Shown in pieces: positions 7,968 through 17,400 of a stretch of 30,380 bases of DNA (positions are counted from its first letter, which is position 1; every line of letters starts with the position of its first letter). Below the pieces are notes generated by a model. It made no database searches. It was not told where the DNA came from and saw only the letters and a program-made list of their open reading frames with translations. Source of the DNA: UMGS1908 sp964432825 (lineage in GTDB: Bacteria > Bacillota > Clostridia > Christensenellales > UBA1242); the NCBI GenBank assembly GCA_964432825.1, contig CAYSOX010000012.1:1-30380 (forward strand), read 5' to 3'. The position numbers were made by a program, and so were the translations under genes.

Positions 7968-8080
7968 CACCTATAACACAACTCAGCCCGCATCTATTCC
8001 TTTCACCTATAACACAACTCAGTCAGCATTTATTCCTTTCACCTATAACACAACTCAGTCAGCATTTATTCCTTTCACCT
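7968..8080 (-). repeat. 36-bp tandem repeats, each holding a mini-ORF
   Basis: Three head-to-tail units start at 7968, 8004 and 8040, plus a few bases of a fourth at 8076. The last two full units are identical; the first differs at three positions. On the minus strand each unit reads AAAGGA, four to five bases, then ATG and eight sense codons (peptide MLTELCYR), then TGA. That stop overlaps the AGGTGAAAGG of the next unit's ribosome binding site. The first-listed unit (most downstream) reads MRAELCYRWKK. The unit length is a multiple of three. Whether the peptides are made is unknown. Confidence 0.65.
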
Positions 8081-8110
8081 TAAAATTAACCACTCCCGCG
8101 GTTCGATTAT

Positions 8111-8305
8111 TCACCTATAATATAACTACCCTCAACATTTCAATCTTTGAAACCCTTAACATATCAATCGCCAATTTTTATTATACCTTAAACACAACAA
8201 TCTCCGCGTTCTGCTTGCACTTGTAATATTAACCCCCTTACGCATTTCGTTTTCACCTATAATATAACCACCCTCAACATTTTAAACTTTAAAACCCTTA
8301 ACACA
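8111..8305. repeat. Dispersed ~54-bp repeat pair
   Basis: The block at about 8111-8164 recurs at 8252-8305 with high similarity. Both begin TCACCTATAATATAAC and end AAACCCTTAACA. The first 12 bases are shared with the neighbouring 36-bp repeat, suggesting a common origin. A third, weaker relative with GTAATATTAACCCCCTTA lies near 8222. On the minus strand the shared core reads TATATTATAGGTGA. Confidence 0.6.
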
Positions 8306-8374
8306 ATACCCCCCACATTTTTTATAATAATTCATTAGTAAGCAAATTTTTTATACCGAATCTAGTGACCATAA

Positions 8375-9061
8375 TTATTTTTGCGGACTAATTGAAATTT
8401 TGCTACCATTTCCGATATTTCCCGTCATATAATAGCATTCCAAATCACTTAAATTTCGTGTAGTGTTATACATTCCAAGCGAAAGTTTCTGAACATCACA
8501 ACCATCCACCCCATTAAAAATCAATCTATTGTTGAATTTCAAAAACAACTCATCACCCATACCCATATTTTCAATACTGGTTGTTGTAGCCACTAGCAAA
8601 ACCCCCACAGTTTTTGCATTGCTAATTATAAATCTTACCAATGGCTCCAATTCTGAATAATTATCAAGTAATTTAAACTTTTCTAAATTTGACAATAAAA
8701 CCAACACTTTTGCGGTATTTTTTCTAAACTTTTTATTGTACTCACTTACACTTTTGCATCTATTTAACTTTAAAAAGGTGTTCACCGTCTTTATATAATT
8801 ATACACCTCCACCAAGCCCCGTTTTACTTCCTTTTCCGTTATGTATGAAGATTTTGCAAAACTATATACTTTACCAAATGAAAAAACCTGCATCATTGCG
8901 TCTATATTTTCTAAAGTATTAAACACAATTTCGCGCGAAACATTTTCTAAAACTTCATTCTTTTTTGCAATAACCAAAGTCGGTTCATCTAGTACCAAAA
9001 AGTTACTATCCCCCAAAACAATTTTCCCTAAATTAATTCCAAACTTTCTTTCGTTTTCCAT
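8375..9061 (-). CDS. Degenerate FtsK/EssC-like ATPase domain
   Basis: A 228-residue protein from the ATG at 9061. The order of elements follows an FtsK/SpoIIIE/EssC motor domain. Residues 8-30 (INLGKIVLGDSNFLVLDEPT) resemble the strand pair before Walker A. AKKNEVLENVSREIVFNTL (32-50) lies where the P-loop GxxxxGKS should be but lacks its glycines and lysine. VLVLLSNLEKF (119-129) lies where Walker B should be, without the DE pair. RFIISNAKTVGVLLVATT (143-160) matches the 'RAAGIHLILATQ' segment. The end (LECYYMTGNIGNG) resembles the C-terminal strands. It probably does not hydrolyse ATP and may be a decayed or structural relative of type VII secretion or DNA-pumping ATPases. An in-frame upstream start at 9145 has no ribosome binding site; AGGAGG lies 11 bases before the chosen ATG, rather far. 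Confidence 0.5.
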   Translation of the reverse strand: MENERKFGINLGKIVLGDSNFLVLDEPTLVIAKKNEVLENVSREIVFNTLENIDAMMQVFSFGKVYSFAKSSYITEKEVKRGLVEVYNYIKTVNTFLKLNRCKSVSEYNKKFRKNTAKVLVLLSNLEKFKLLDNYSELEPLVRFIISNAKTVGVLLVATTTSIENMGMGDELFLKFNNRLIFNGVDGCDVQKLSLGMYNTTRNLSDLECYYMTGNIGNGSKISISPQK

Positions 9062-9388
9062 AAATTCATAATCCTCCTTGATTTCGAATTTATTATAACA
9101 TACCACTTGCACCAAAAGTAGTACATTTGTGTCATTTTCGAACATTTGTTTTATATTGTAAAATTCTGATTTAAAACACTTTTTAATTTTTTTATACCCA
9201 AATTATTCTTTAACACATAAATAAACCTGCACTGCACCTATTTTTTTTAGACTAAAATTTATTTTAACAAGAAGTTTTTATGTTAATAAAACATAAATTA
9301 ACCTCATCTATCTAATTTTTGTGTTGGCTACAAATTTATTTTATAGGAAGTTTTTGTGCAAAGGGTTAAGCCTTTTTAACTATATAAG

Positions 9389-9877
9389 AGTGCCAACCAA
9401 TTCCAAATCATACCAAATAGCTCAAAACAAATTCCGAATCATACCAAACCGAATAAATTTAAAGTGACACAACACATCACAACACAAAATAACACCGAAC
9501 AATTCCGAGCCAAACACCATAAAACCCACACAAAAAACAATAACCCATAACTCCAAACCATACCAAACACTATAAAGCCCATATAAAAACAATACCTCAA
9601 TACGCCGAACAATTCCGAACAATTATTTACGACACCAAACAATTACAAAACAACTCCAAACCATACAAAACAACTCCCTAGTTTCCTTTGTTAATAAAAG
9701 CTTTAATTGATTATATAATCTTCCTCTACTTTTAACCCCAAAATAGTGCCAACCAATTCCAAATCATACCAAACCGCACCAAACCAACGCCAAACAGCAC
9801 CACACTAAACCAACCCACTCATAATCGAACCCACCCAAACCAAACCAAACCAAACCAAACCAAACCAAACCAAATAA
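9389..9877. repeat. CCAAA-rich low-complexity repeat region
   Basis: The stretch is composed largely of variants of ATACCAAA, ATTCCAAA and ATTCCGAA. A 29-base block beginning AGTGCCAACCAATTCC occurs identically at 9389-9417 and 9745-9773, 356 bases apart. Near 9836-9875 there is a clean pentanucleotide run of about eight AACCA units. The strand is strongly skewed: the plus strand has very little G, the minus strand is rich in TTTGG. The overlapping minus-strand ORFs (9422-9622, 9439-9642) are by-products of the repeat. Confidence 0.75.
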
Positions 9878-9916
9878 CACAAACCCACACCAGCCCAAAC
9901 CTTAATTTTCTCCAAT

Positions 9917-9955
9917 AATAAAACCCCCTCTAGAAAATATCTAGAGAGGGTTTTT
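9917..9955 (-). terminator. Intrinsic terminator of 488-aa surface protein
   Basis: On the minus strand CCCTCTCTAGA pairs with TCTAGAGGGGG around an ATATTT loop, followed by TTTTATT. It is one of the strongest hairpins in the window and lies 12 bases past the stop codon. Confidence 0.85.
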
Positions 9956-9966
9956 AATTGTTTTAA

Positions 9967-11433
9967 TTAATTTTTTTCAATAATTGAATTATTTGTGTTT
10001 AATTTTTCAAACTTTGCATAAAGTTTAATACACAACTTTCCAGTGTTTGGGTCCTCTTGCAAATCATTGAATGAAATAAATGAAGTCCAGCGTGTCATTT
10101 TAGCATCTTTATACCAACCAATAAATCTATATCCTTCTTTTGTTGCCTTTTGCAAATAGAAATTGCCTGACCCATCTGCTCCTTTAAATTCTACTGAAAT
10201 ATACGCAATGTTGTCGTCATTATTCACACCGCCGTCTAAATCGTATCTAATATCGTAAAGAATTGGTGAATATCTTGCAACTATTGTTTGGTTTTCTTTA
10301 ATTTGACCTTTATATATTGTCTGACCAACATTTGTGCCATCACTTAAAGTAAATCCAGAGAATAAATAGTGTTCTTTTTTACAAGGTTCAAATGTAAAAG
10401 TCTCGTTTGCACCAACCTCGTACAAAGTTTGAGTTGTACTACCACCATTGGCATCAACTATAATTGTATAAAACAATCCCTTAGAGTTGTAAACGTTAAA
10501 TATATCATTTTTTACTTTTTTAGTTTCTTTATCTAGCATAAATCTGTAATTTAAAACTTCATTTTCGCTTGCATCAATACAATTTTCAACAAGAATTTGT
10601 ACTGACTTTTCAGTTCCTGAGCCATAAATATCTTGAGTTAATTGTCCTAATGCTTTTTCACTTTCAAAGCACATCGTCTCAATTGCCGAACATCCGCTAA
10701 ATGCTTTTTCATGAATATTTCTAACACTTTTGTAAATTTCTACATTTCTTAGATTTTTGCAATTTTTAAACGCATCTTTATACAATCGCATAGTGCCTTC
10801 TTCGGTTGGAAGGTAATACACTAAAGCCTTACCATCTTCCGAAGTCTTTCCAATAACTATACCAAACACAACTTCTTCAATAGAACTATCTTCAAATGCA
10901 TTAGAATTTATGTACGAATAAGAACTTGGAATCAACACTCTTTTTATTGCTTTGCAATAGTTGTTTTGAGAACCCGCAAAAGCATTTTTCTCAATACCAA
11001 TAACTTTTCGCCCTTCAGGACTATATGTTGGAAGAATTAAACTTTCATAATATCTATCCGCATCTTTAATTCCAGTAATCCAACATTGGTCATAGCCTAC
11101 ATTTTTATACTCATAACAATCCGCATTAAATAGACTTACACCCTTAACAATTTCCTTTTTGGTAAAAACATCAGAAATTTCACCGCCGTCCTCACTAGGC
11201 TTATTATCCTCACTAGGCTTATCGCCGTCGGTAATCAAATCCCCCAAAATATCATTTATGTTATTATTCTGGTCGTTGTTCCCAACCTGTTCTGTCTTAT
11301 TGTTTGAAACAATATTTTTGCTAGGTTCCATTTTGTCTAAATACAAAAAGCCCCAAACAAGTCCACCGGCAACAGCCACTAACAATATAGATAGTGCCAG
11401 TACGCTCAATACACTAAATAATTTATTTCTCAT
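9967..11433 (-). CDS. Surface protein with BspA-type LRRs and InlB-type repeats
   Basis: A 488-residue protein anchored by an N-terminal hydrophobic segment (about residues 7-31) with no clear cleavage site. A low-complexity spacer follows (40-90, with DKPSEDNKPSED). A BspA-type leucine-rich region (LRR_5) spans about 140-260 with units of the form 'IEKNAFAGS', 'INSNAFEDSSIEEV' and 'IHEKAFSGCSAIETM'. Two InlB B-repeat/Flg_new-like modules lie at about 322-388 (DANGGSTTQ...FSGF) and 393-476 (YDLDGGVNN...FIGWYKD...LYAKFEKL). Such proteins are exposed on the outside and often bind host or neighbouring-cell surfaces; the ligand here is unknown. There is no LPXTG. AAAGGGGG precedes the start. A sigma-A promoter at 11583-11610 gives a leader of about 140 bases. 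Confidence 0.85.
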   Translation of the reverse strand: MRNKLFSVLSVLALSILLVAVAGGLVWGFLYLDKMEPSKNIVSNNKTEQVGNNDQNNNINDILGDLITDGDKPSEDNKPSEDGGEISDVFTKKEIVKGVSLFNADCYEYKNVGYDQCWITGIKDADRYYESLILPTYSPEGRKVIGIEKNAFAGSQNNYCKAIKRVLIPSSYSYINSNAFEDSSIEEVVFGIVIGKTSEDGKALVYYLPTEEGTMRLYKDAFKNCKNLRNVEIYKSVRNIHEKAFSGCSAIETMCFESEKALGQLTQDIYGSGTEKSVQILVENCIDASENEVLNYRFMLDKETKKVKNDIFNVYNSKGLFYTIIVDANGGSTTQTLYEVGANETFTFEPCKKEHYLFSGFTLSDGTNVGQTIYKGQIKENQTIVARYSPILYDIRYDLDGGVNNDDNIAYISVEFKGADGSGNFYLQKATKEGYRFIGWYKDAKMTRWTSFISFNDLQEDPNTGKLCIKLYAKFEKLNTNNSIIEKN

Positions 11434-11582
11434 AATAGATCATCCCCCTTTAATCTATCTATTAAAATCTTTGCGATAATTTCTAAGGTTAAACCCCTTA
11501 CTAAAACACCGCTTTTTATCAGCAAAATTTCTTCCGCCTCTAAAAATACTTAAAGTTTTTGCCCTTTGTTTTAAGTGATTAT

Positions 11583-11610
11583 ATTATACCACAAAGCCTG
11601 AAATTGTCAA
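11583..11610 (-). promoter_or_regulatory. Sigma-A promoter of 488-aa surface protein
   Basis: On the minus strand TTGACA (11610-11605), 16-base spacer ending GTGG, then TATAAT (11588-11583). The spacer's TG gives an extended -10. The predicted start of transcription lies about 143 bases before the ATG. Confidence 0.8.
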
Positions 11611-11619
11611 TACTAAAAC

Positions 11620-12133
11620 CAAAAAACTTTGTATTTTTAACACTTTTTGAGTGATTTTTGCCCAATTTTTCAAAAAATCTCAACCCACTACCACTAGTCT
11701 CCACATTTTTTACTCATTGACACAACTCCACTACATCTTTAATTTTAATTACTTACTAAAATAACAATTTGATTCTCAACCAATCTTACCCGAAAACCCT
11801 TTACTTTTGGTATAATTATGAGTGCAAATAAAATTGCAATCACTAAAACCTCGCCCAAGAACTCTTTACTTTTGGTAAAAAAGCAAATTTTACACAAAAA
11901 CTCAAAAACTCCTAAATTAAACAATCCGCCACAAAACCGCACTACATCTTTTGTTTAATAATCACTAAATTACAATTTATAGTTCCAACCTTATCCCAAA
12001 ATCACATACAAGTAAAATCCTTTTTCACTGCAATATTACCACCGCTAAAAAGTCACAAATTTTACTATAAACATATTTTTATGCAAACAATAATTTTTCA
12101 CTACTCAAAAGATAAATAATTTCTCAAATAAAA
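11620..12133. other. Noncoding, AT-rich, no clear gene
   Basis: About 500 bases between two surface-protein genes. CTTTACTTTTGGTA occurs twice (near 11798 and 11861). A 65-codon minus-strand frame at 11745-11942 starts with GTG, has no ribosome binding site and includes one of these repeats; I do not regard it as a gene. Confidence 0.5.
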
Positions 12134-12166
12134 TGTTCCGCCTACCGATTTTGGCAGACGGAACAA
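12130..12166 (-). terminator. Terminator of 662-aa surface protein
   Basis: TGTTCCG (12134-12140) pairs with CGGAACA (12159-12165), extended inward by CT/AG and CC/GG pairs. On the minus strand TTTTATTTG follows. It lies about 33 bases past the stop codon. Confidence 0.75.
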
Positions 12167-12198
12167 AATTCCATTATATAATTGATTTTTAATAAGTT

Positions 12199-14187
12199 TT
12201 ACTTAACTTTAACAATATCGGTTCCAGCCTTCAATGAGTTAATTATTTCAGCATTTTGGTTTGCATCACTTGTAAATTTAACCGTAGTAACAGTGCCATC
12301 CGCCAAAACAACCGTCCAACTAGCATCCAAATCTTCAAATATAACCTCATCTATTTTTGCAAATTCAGTTATTGCATCAACACTTACAGCATCAACATCG
12401 GCAGGAATAGTAATAATAAATCCATACTCTCTATTAAACACCATCGCACCAAATTTAATTACTACCAAACTATTTATTTTCTTTCCGCCATCTTCGGTTG
12501 TTGTATAAATTGTATCTTCATAATCCAATGAGCCATAACTAAACTTGTCGTTATTTACAAATGTTTCTAAAATTTTATCTTGTGGCAATGAAACGAACTC
12601 CTCTCTATGGAAATAACAAGTTGCGTCTTTTATCACCAACGATCTCTTTTCGCCATTATAGTCCATATTCTCTAAGTCTAAAAGCATCGAACTGCCAGGA
12701 GGACATGTAATCGCACCATCTTTAACAGCTGTATTATAAAACGCCTCAATATCTTTAACATAAAGTTTTAAAACATTCACACCATTGATATCGCCAATCA
12801 AAACTTTATTATCTGCAACATCCGAACCCTTAGTTTTTTTGCCGGTAAGTGTATCATAATAAATTACATTAGGGTCAACAGGAACCAACTGTATTATACC
12901 TGAAAAACTAAACTCATTTGCCCTAACCCAACTAATACGGGTTGAAATATCAAATTTGGTAATATTTGTACATCCAAAGAATGAACCCTCATAGAAATAC
13001 AACATATCATTTTCCAAGGTTACCTTTGTAAGATTTTTATTGTCTCTGAATGCATTTTTTCCAACGCCCATAACAGGAACGCCCAGACTTTCAGAACCTA
13101 AAGTAATTTCAGTTAAATTCTTCTTAGCACCTTCAGTTGTAAATCCTAAAATTGATCTTTTTCTAATTCTAAAATCAGTTGTATTATAGTAATATCTCTT
13201 GTAAGTCGTTGTGATAGAACCATCTTCACTTACTTTGTTTATATCTTCTTCAATATAGAAGTCTTCGTCTTCAAGCATACTATTGGTTCCATCGTCAACT
13301 GTTGAATTTACAAAAATTTCAACATCTTTACGCTTATCACTGCCAATACCAAATAAATCTTCGTCTAAACTATCATAAGCCTCTTTGCTTTCGATAACAA
13401 TCTTTGTTACATTATCAGCACCGCTAAAGGCACCTTCTTCAATATCGGTATAACCTTCTGGAATATTGATTTCTTTAATGTTTTTATTATCACCAGCACC
13501 CGAAACTACACCTGAAACCTCTTTTCCATCTGGTGTAGTTGAAGGAAGTTGAACTTTACCATTCTCATCTACGGCAAGGTCACCAATCTCTTCAACATAA
13601 GTTTTGCCATCTTTATCTACAAACTTAAAATCAAAATCTTTCTTTTGGTCATCACCGCTAGGTTTTTGGTCACCACCATCACCTTGTCCGCCGTCGCCAC
13701 CACTAGGCTTTTGGTCACCACCATCGCCTTGTCCGTCGCCACCGCTAGGTTTTTGGTCACTACCGTCACCTTGTCCGCCGTCGCCACCACTAGGTTTTTG
13801 GTCACTACCGTCACCTTGTCCGCCGTCGCCACCGCTAGGTTTTTGGTCACTACCGTCACCTTGTCCGCCGTCGCCACCACTAGGTTTTTGGTCGCCACCA
13901 CCTTGTCCGCCGTCACCTTGTCCGCCGTCGCTTGGTTTATCTTCTCCAGGCTTTGATGGATTCAATATTTGGTCATCTTTTCCACCATTGCCATTTTCAT
14001 CTTTACCCGTTTCAATAAAATCATTTCCACCTGCTGGTGCCGAATTTTCTGTACGAGATTTTACAACCCCATCAAAAAGGTTTGACCCTACAAGTGCAAA
14101 AGTACCAACTGCAAGTATTGACACGCATGCAATACCTACACAAAAAAGTCTTAAGAAACTATCTAACTTCTTTCTACCTTTCTTCAT
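12199..14187 (-). CDS. Surface protein with Gly/Asp-rich repeat stalk and BspA-type LRRs
   Basis: A 662-residue protein from the ATG at 14187. An in-frame ATG at 14211 is less likely, because the GGGAGG ribosome binding site lies between the two. A basic N-terminus and one hydrophobic segment (about 11-36) anchor or export it. Residues 86-195 form a low-complexity stalk of about seven 15-residue units close to SDQKPSGGDGGQGDG. The rest is BspA-type leucine-rich repeat: about 225-300 (IEEGAFSGADNVTKIVI) and 350-425 (VGKNAFRDNKNLTKVTL, YEGSFFGCTNITKF), then a less regular C-terminal half. It is the middle of three similar genes. The stalk would hold the repeat domain away from the membrane. Function beyond surface exposure is not known. 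Confidence 0.83.
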   Translation of the reverse strand: MKKGRKKLDSFLRLFCVGIACVSILAVGTFALVGSNLFDGVVKSRTENSAPAGGNDFIETGKDENGNGGKDDQILNPSKPGEDKPSDGGQGDGGQGGGDQKPSGGDGGQGDGSDQKPSGGDGGQGDGSDQKPSGGDGGQGDGSDQKPSGGDGQGDGGDQKPSGGDGGQGDGGDQKPSGDDQKKDFDFKFVDKDGKTYVEEIGDLAVDENGKVQLPSTTPDGKEVSGVVSGAGDNKNIKEINIPEGYTDIEEGAFSGADNVTKIVIESKEAYDSLDEDLFGIGSDKRKDVEIFVNSTVDDGTNSMLEDEDFYIEEDINKVSEDGSITTTYKRYYYNTTDFRIRKRSILGFTTEGAKKNLTEITLGSESLGVPVMGVGKNAFRDNKNLTKVTLENDMLYFYEGSFFGCTNITKFDISTRISWVRANEFSFSGIIQLVPVDPNVIYYDTLTGKKTKGSDVADNKVLIGDINGVNVLKLYVKDIEAFYNTAVKDGAITCPPGSSMLLDLENMDYNGEKRSLVIKDATCYFHREEFVSLPQDKILETFVNNDKFSYGSLDYEDTIYTTTEDGGKKINSLVVIKFGAMVFNREYGFIITIPADVDAVSVDAITEFAKIDEVIFEDLDASWTVVLADGTVTTVKFTSDANQNAEIINSLKAGTDIVKVK
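13650..13945. repeat. 45-bp coding minisatellite (stalk repeat)
   Basis: About seven units of 45 bases inside the 662-aa surface protein gene, one shortened by a codon. The units are nearly identical at DNA level, so the array is young and prone to length change. The repeat also opens long false ORFs on both strands (for example 13604-14245 plus and 13617-13916 minus). Confidence 0.85.
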
Positions 14188-14214
14188 AAATTTTCCTCCC
14201 TTTATTTGCATAAT

Positions 14215-14242
14215 ATTTTACCATAAATTCGCTATTTGTCAA
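14215..14242 (-). promoter_or_regulatory. Sigma-A promoter of 662-aa surface protein
   Basis: On the minus strand TTGACA (14242-14237), 16-base spacer ending ATGG, then TAAAAT (14220-14215). Its position, just upstream of the ribosome binding site, predicts a short leader of roughly 20 bases before the ATG at 14187, and it would leave the upstream ATG at 14211 at the very 5' end. This supports the chosen start. Confidence 0.75.
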
Positions 14243-14426
14243 TAGGTTTAACTAAAATAATTCGGGCAAAAATCGTCACTAAAAGTGTTAAAATTTACCC
14301 GAACAATCTTCCCAAATCTTTTGTATATTATATTGCAAAAAATCAAATTTAAGACCTTAAAATAATGTTTTCTACTAATTTTATTTAATATAAAAATATC
14401 TCTACCAATTTTTTATTAAACAGACC

Positions 14427-17400
14427 CTAATTTGCACGAGTTAACACAAAAGAATAATATCTTTCATTTATATAATATGCAAGCCTTGGTCCATTTGTTA
14501 TATCGCCCGAACCAATTTCAATCACACCATATTCCGTTCCGCTTGTAGATTTAATTTTAAACCTTGCACCCATTGGTAAATATAATGACCTAATTCCCGA
14601 ACCATACAACGCGCCCTTTCCAATCGTTTTAATATTAGCATCATCACCAAACTTAATTTCATTAAGTTTTTTACAACCGCTAAAACTATACCAGCCAATT
14701 ATTTCAACCGAATCCGGAAGTAACAGGCTTCCACTTAAATTTTCGCAACCTCTAAACGCCTCGTCGCCAATGGAAATCAATCCCTCACTAAAGGTAACCG
14801 TAACCAAACTACGGCACTCCCTAAATGCATTTTCTCTAATATACTTTAAATTTTCAGATAGACTAATTTCCGCCAACCCCGAATACATAAATGCACCCAT
14901 TTCAATTTCAACCACATTAGAAATTCCCGAAAGGTCGTTCAACTTTAAGCAATTTGCAAACATATACTCGGTTATCTTTTTGGTTTTCGTAGGCAATATA
15001 ACTTGCTTTAGTTCTGGGCAATTTTTAAATACACCCACACCAAAAACTACATCGCCCGCACTAAACTCTACCTTTGTTAACTTTGCCGAACCTTCAAACG
15101 CATCATCCCCAACCGTTTCTAGTTGAGAACCCTCCAAGAAAATTATCTGTTCTACTTTTTGAAGACCCTTAAATGCATTTGCACCAATTTCTTTAACCGA
15201 TGCTGGAATGTATACATAAGTTGCATTACAACCAACAAATGCTTCCACGCCAATACATTGAATAAATTTTGGTATAGTGATTGTATCCACTGTTTTTCCA
15301 ACTTCAGTTAGTCCCAAAATTGTCGACCCCACAATCTTAAACACCGAAAGTTTAGTACATTCATTCAAGGTCAACAACTTACTGCAGTTTTCAGATTCAT
15401 TTTCAAAATCAACGGCTGTTTCATTTGAACTCCAGTAGGTGTCATCCAAAAATTCAACTTTTAAAGATGTTTTCAAATTTTTAAAAGCCCCCGCCTTAAT
15501 CTTTGTTAAAGACTTTGGAAGAACAATCTTTTCAACATAGGTAAGTCCATCAATCGCACCCTCGTTTATAGTTTCAACACCTTCCGGAATAACCAACTTT
15601 TTAATTTGATTTGCAACCTCGGTAAGTCCTGTTAAAACCTTTCCCGTCTCGTCAAATATAAAGACTTCCTTTCTTGATAAATCGTATGAGTCTAATGCCT
15701 CAACAATGCCCAAATTTCCAGTTATATTGTCTATATCCAAAATTGTGAAATCTTCATAGTCAGCCGTTTTAAACCATCCAGACTCCAATTCAAAAGTCAC
15801 CTTTTGTGCTATAGCCCCATTAAATGCCGACCGTTTAATAACCTTCACTTCACTCGGAATAATTATTGCTGTTTGAAGTTTACCCTTTTCGGTTAGCCCA
15901 ACAACAACATTTTCATCCTCATTGCTCATCACAAAAGTTTCAAAATGCAAAAGTTCAATTCCTTCATTCAATTTTTTTGCAAAATCATACGCATTTTCCA
16001 GTTCAACAAAGGTTTCACCCGACCACCAGCCATCCAAGTTAGACGAATTAACATTCACTAGTTTCACATTTTTAAAAGCACCTTCCAAAATTTGAGAAAC
16101 TGACTTTGGAATAGTCAACTCTTCAATACTTGTGCCACAAAAAGCATTTTTAGATATTTTAACCACATTCTGCCCTAAAACAAGTGTCTTTAAGCCCGAA
16201 CATTCATAAAAAGCCTCTTCGCCAATTTCATTTGTAAGGCTGTTAAAAATAACACTGGTCAACTTTTTACATCCGCTAAACAATTTATTAGGTATAATTT
16301 TAATTCCAAAATCTTCGTCAATTGTCACACTTGCAAGTTTATAACAATTTGCAAAAGCACCTTCACCAATAACAGTGTATTGACTCTTTAAAGTTACCGA
16401 CTCAATTGCCGAACCCGAAAATGCATAGGCTCCAATACTACCAAGGTTTGTAAATAAATTTAAGTTTATCACCAATTTTTCGCAATCTTTAAAACAACTC
16501 TCTCCAACAAGCGTGGTAGAAATAGGAATATTGATAGTAATTAGGTTTTTACACCCACTAAACATCTGTGCTGAAAGTTTTGGGTCTGCAAAATAAGAAT
16601 TTTCAGGAAATTCCACCGAATTTAAATTTGTACAATTTTTAAATAACCCTTCGCCAAGCGAAATAACAGATTCGCCCAACTTAAAGTCTTTTAATTTTGT
16701 ACAGTTCAAAAATGCGAAATCGCCAAAATCGGTTATTTTTGCTCCATTATATTCCACCGATTCAAGATTGTAACAATTTTCAAAAGCATTTGCACCAACT
16801 TTTTCAATACTAGAACCAATAGTAACCGTTTTTAATCGTGTAGCATTTTTAAATGCTCCATCTCCTATCGAAGTTAAAGCAATTTCATTAACAACCGTCG
16901 GAATTAAAAGGTTGGTCACAAGCCCAACAGCCGGATTAATTCCAGTAACCGTTCCCGTCGAATCGAATAGCAGTATGGTATCAAATTTTGCATAAAGTGT
17001 GATAGATTTCGCATTGCTATCAAACTCCGTACTATCCTCATCCTCATAAATAATATGATTAAAAATATTTATATCAATTTTATTGATTGGGGTTTTAAAG
17101 TCAGCATCCAAGTACCAGCCATTAAACATACTATGCTCTTTAGTTGGCGAATACAATTGTTTAGGGTTCCCGCTTGCAATAAAAATAGTTTCGTCCTCCC
17201 CTTCACCATTTTGATTGCCTTCATGGTTAACCCCGCCATTAAGGTCATATTCCACATAAATAAGTCTCGCAAAATACCCCGCAGTCAAAGATATATCCGA
17301 ATTTATAGACGCATCAATCGTTGACACCTTCACATTTTTGTCATTAGACATCGACCATCCACTAAACCAATATCCCAGTTTATGAACTCTAGGTAGTGGT

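Noticed and set aside
9422..9642. Two overlapping minus-strand ORFs of about 66 codons, rich in F, G, V and W
   Set aside because: Translation of the CCAAA-type low-complexity repeat; no ribosome binding site and no conserved character.
11745..11942. 65-codon minus-strand ORF with a hydrophobic middle
   Set aside because: GTG start without a ribosome binding site, and it includes a short direct repeat found twice in the gap.
13604..14245. 213-codon plus-strand ORF and a 99-codon minus-strand ORF over the stalk repeat
   Set aside because: Both arise from the stop-free 45-bp repeat of the surface protein gene, which has a clear start, signal segment and domains.
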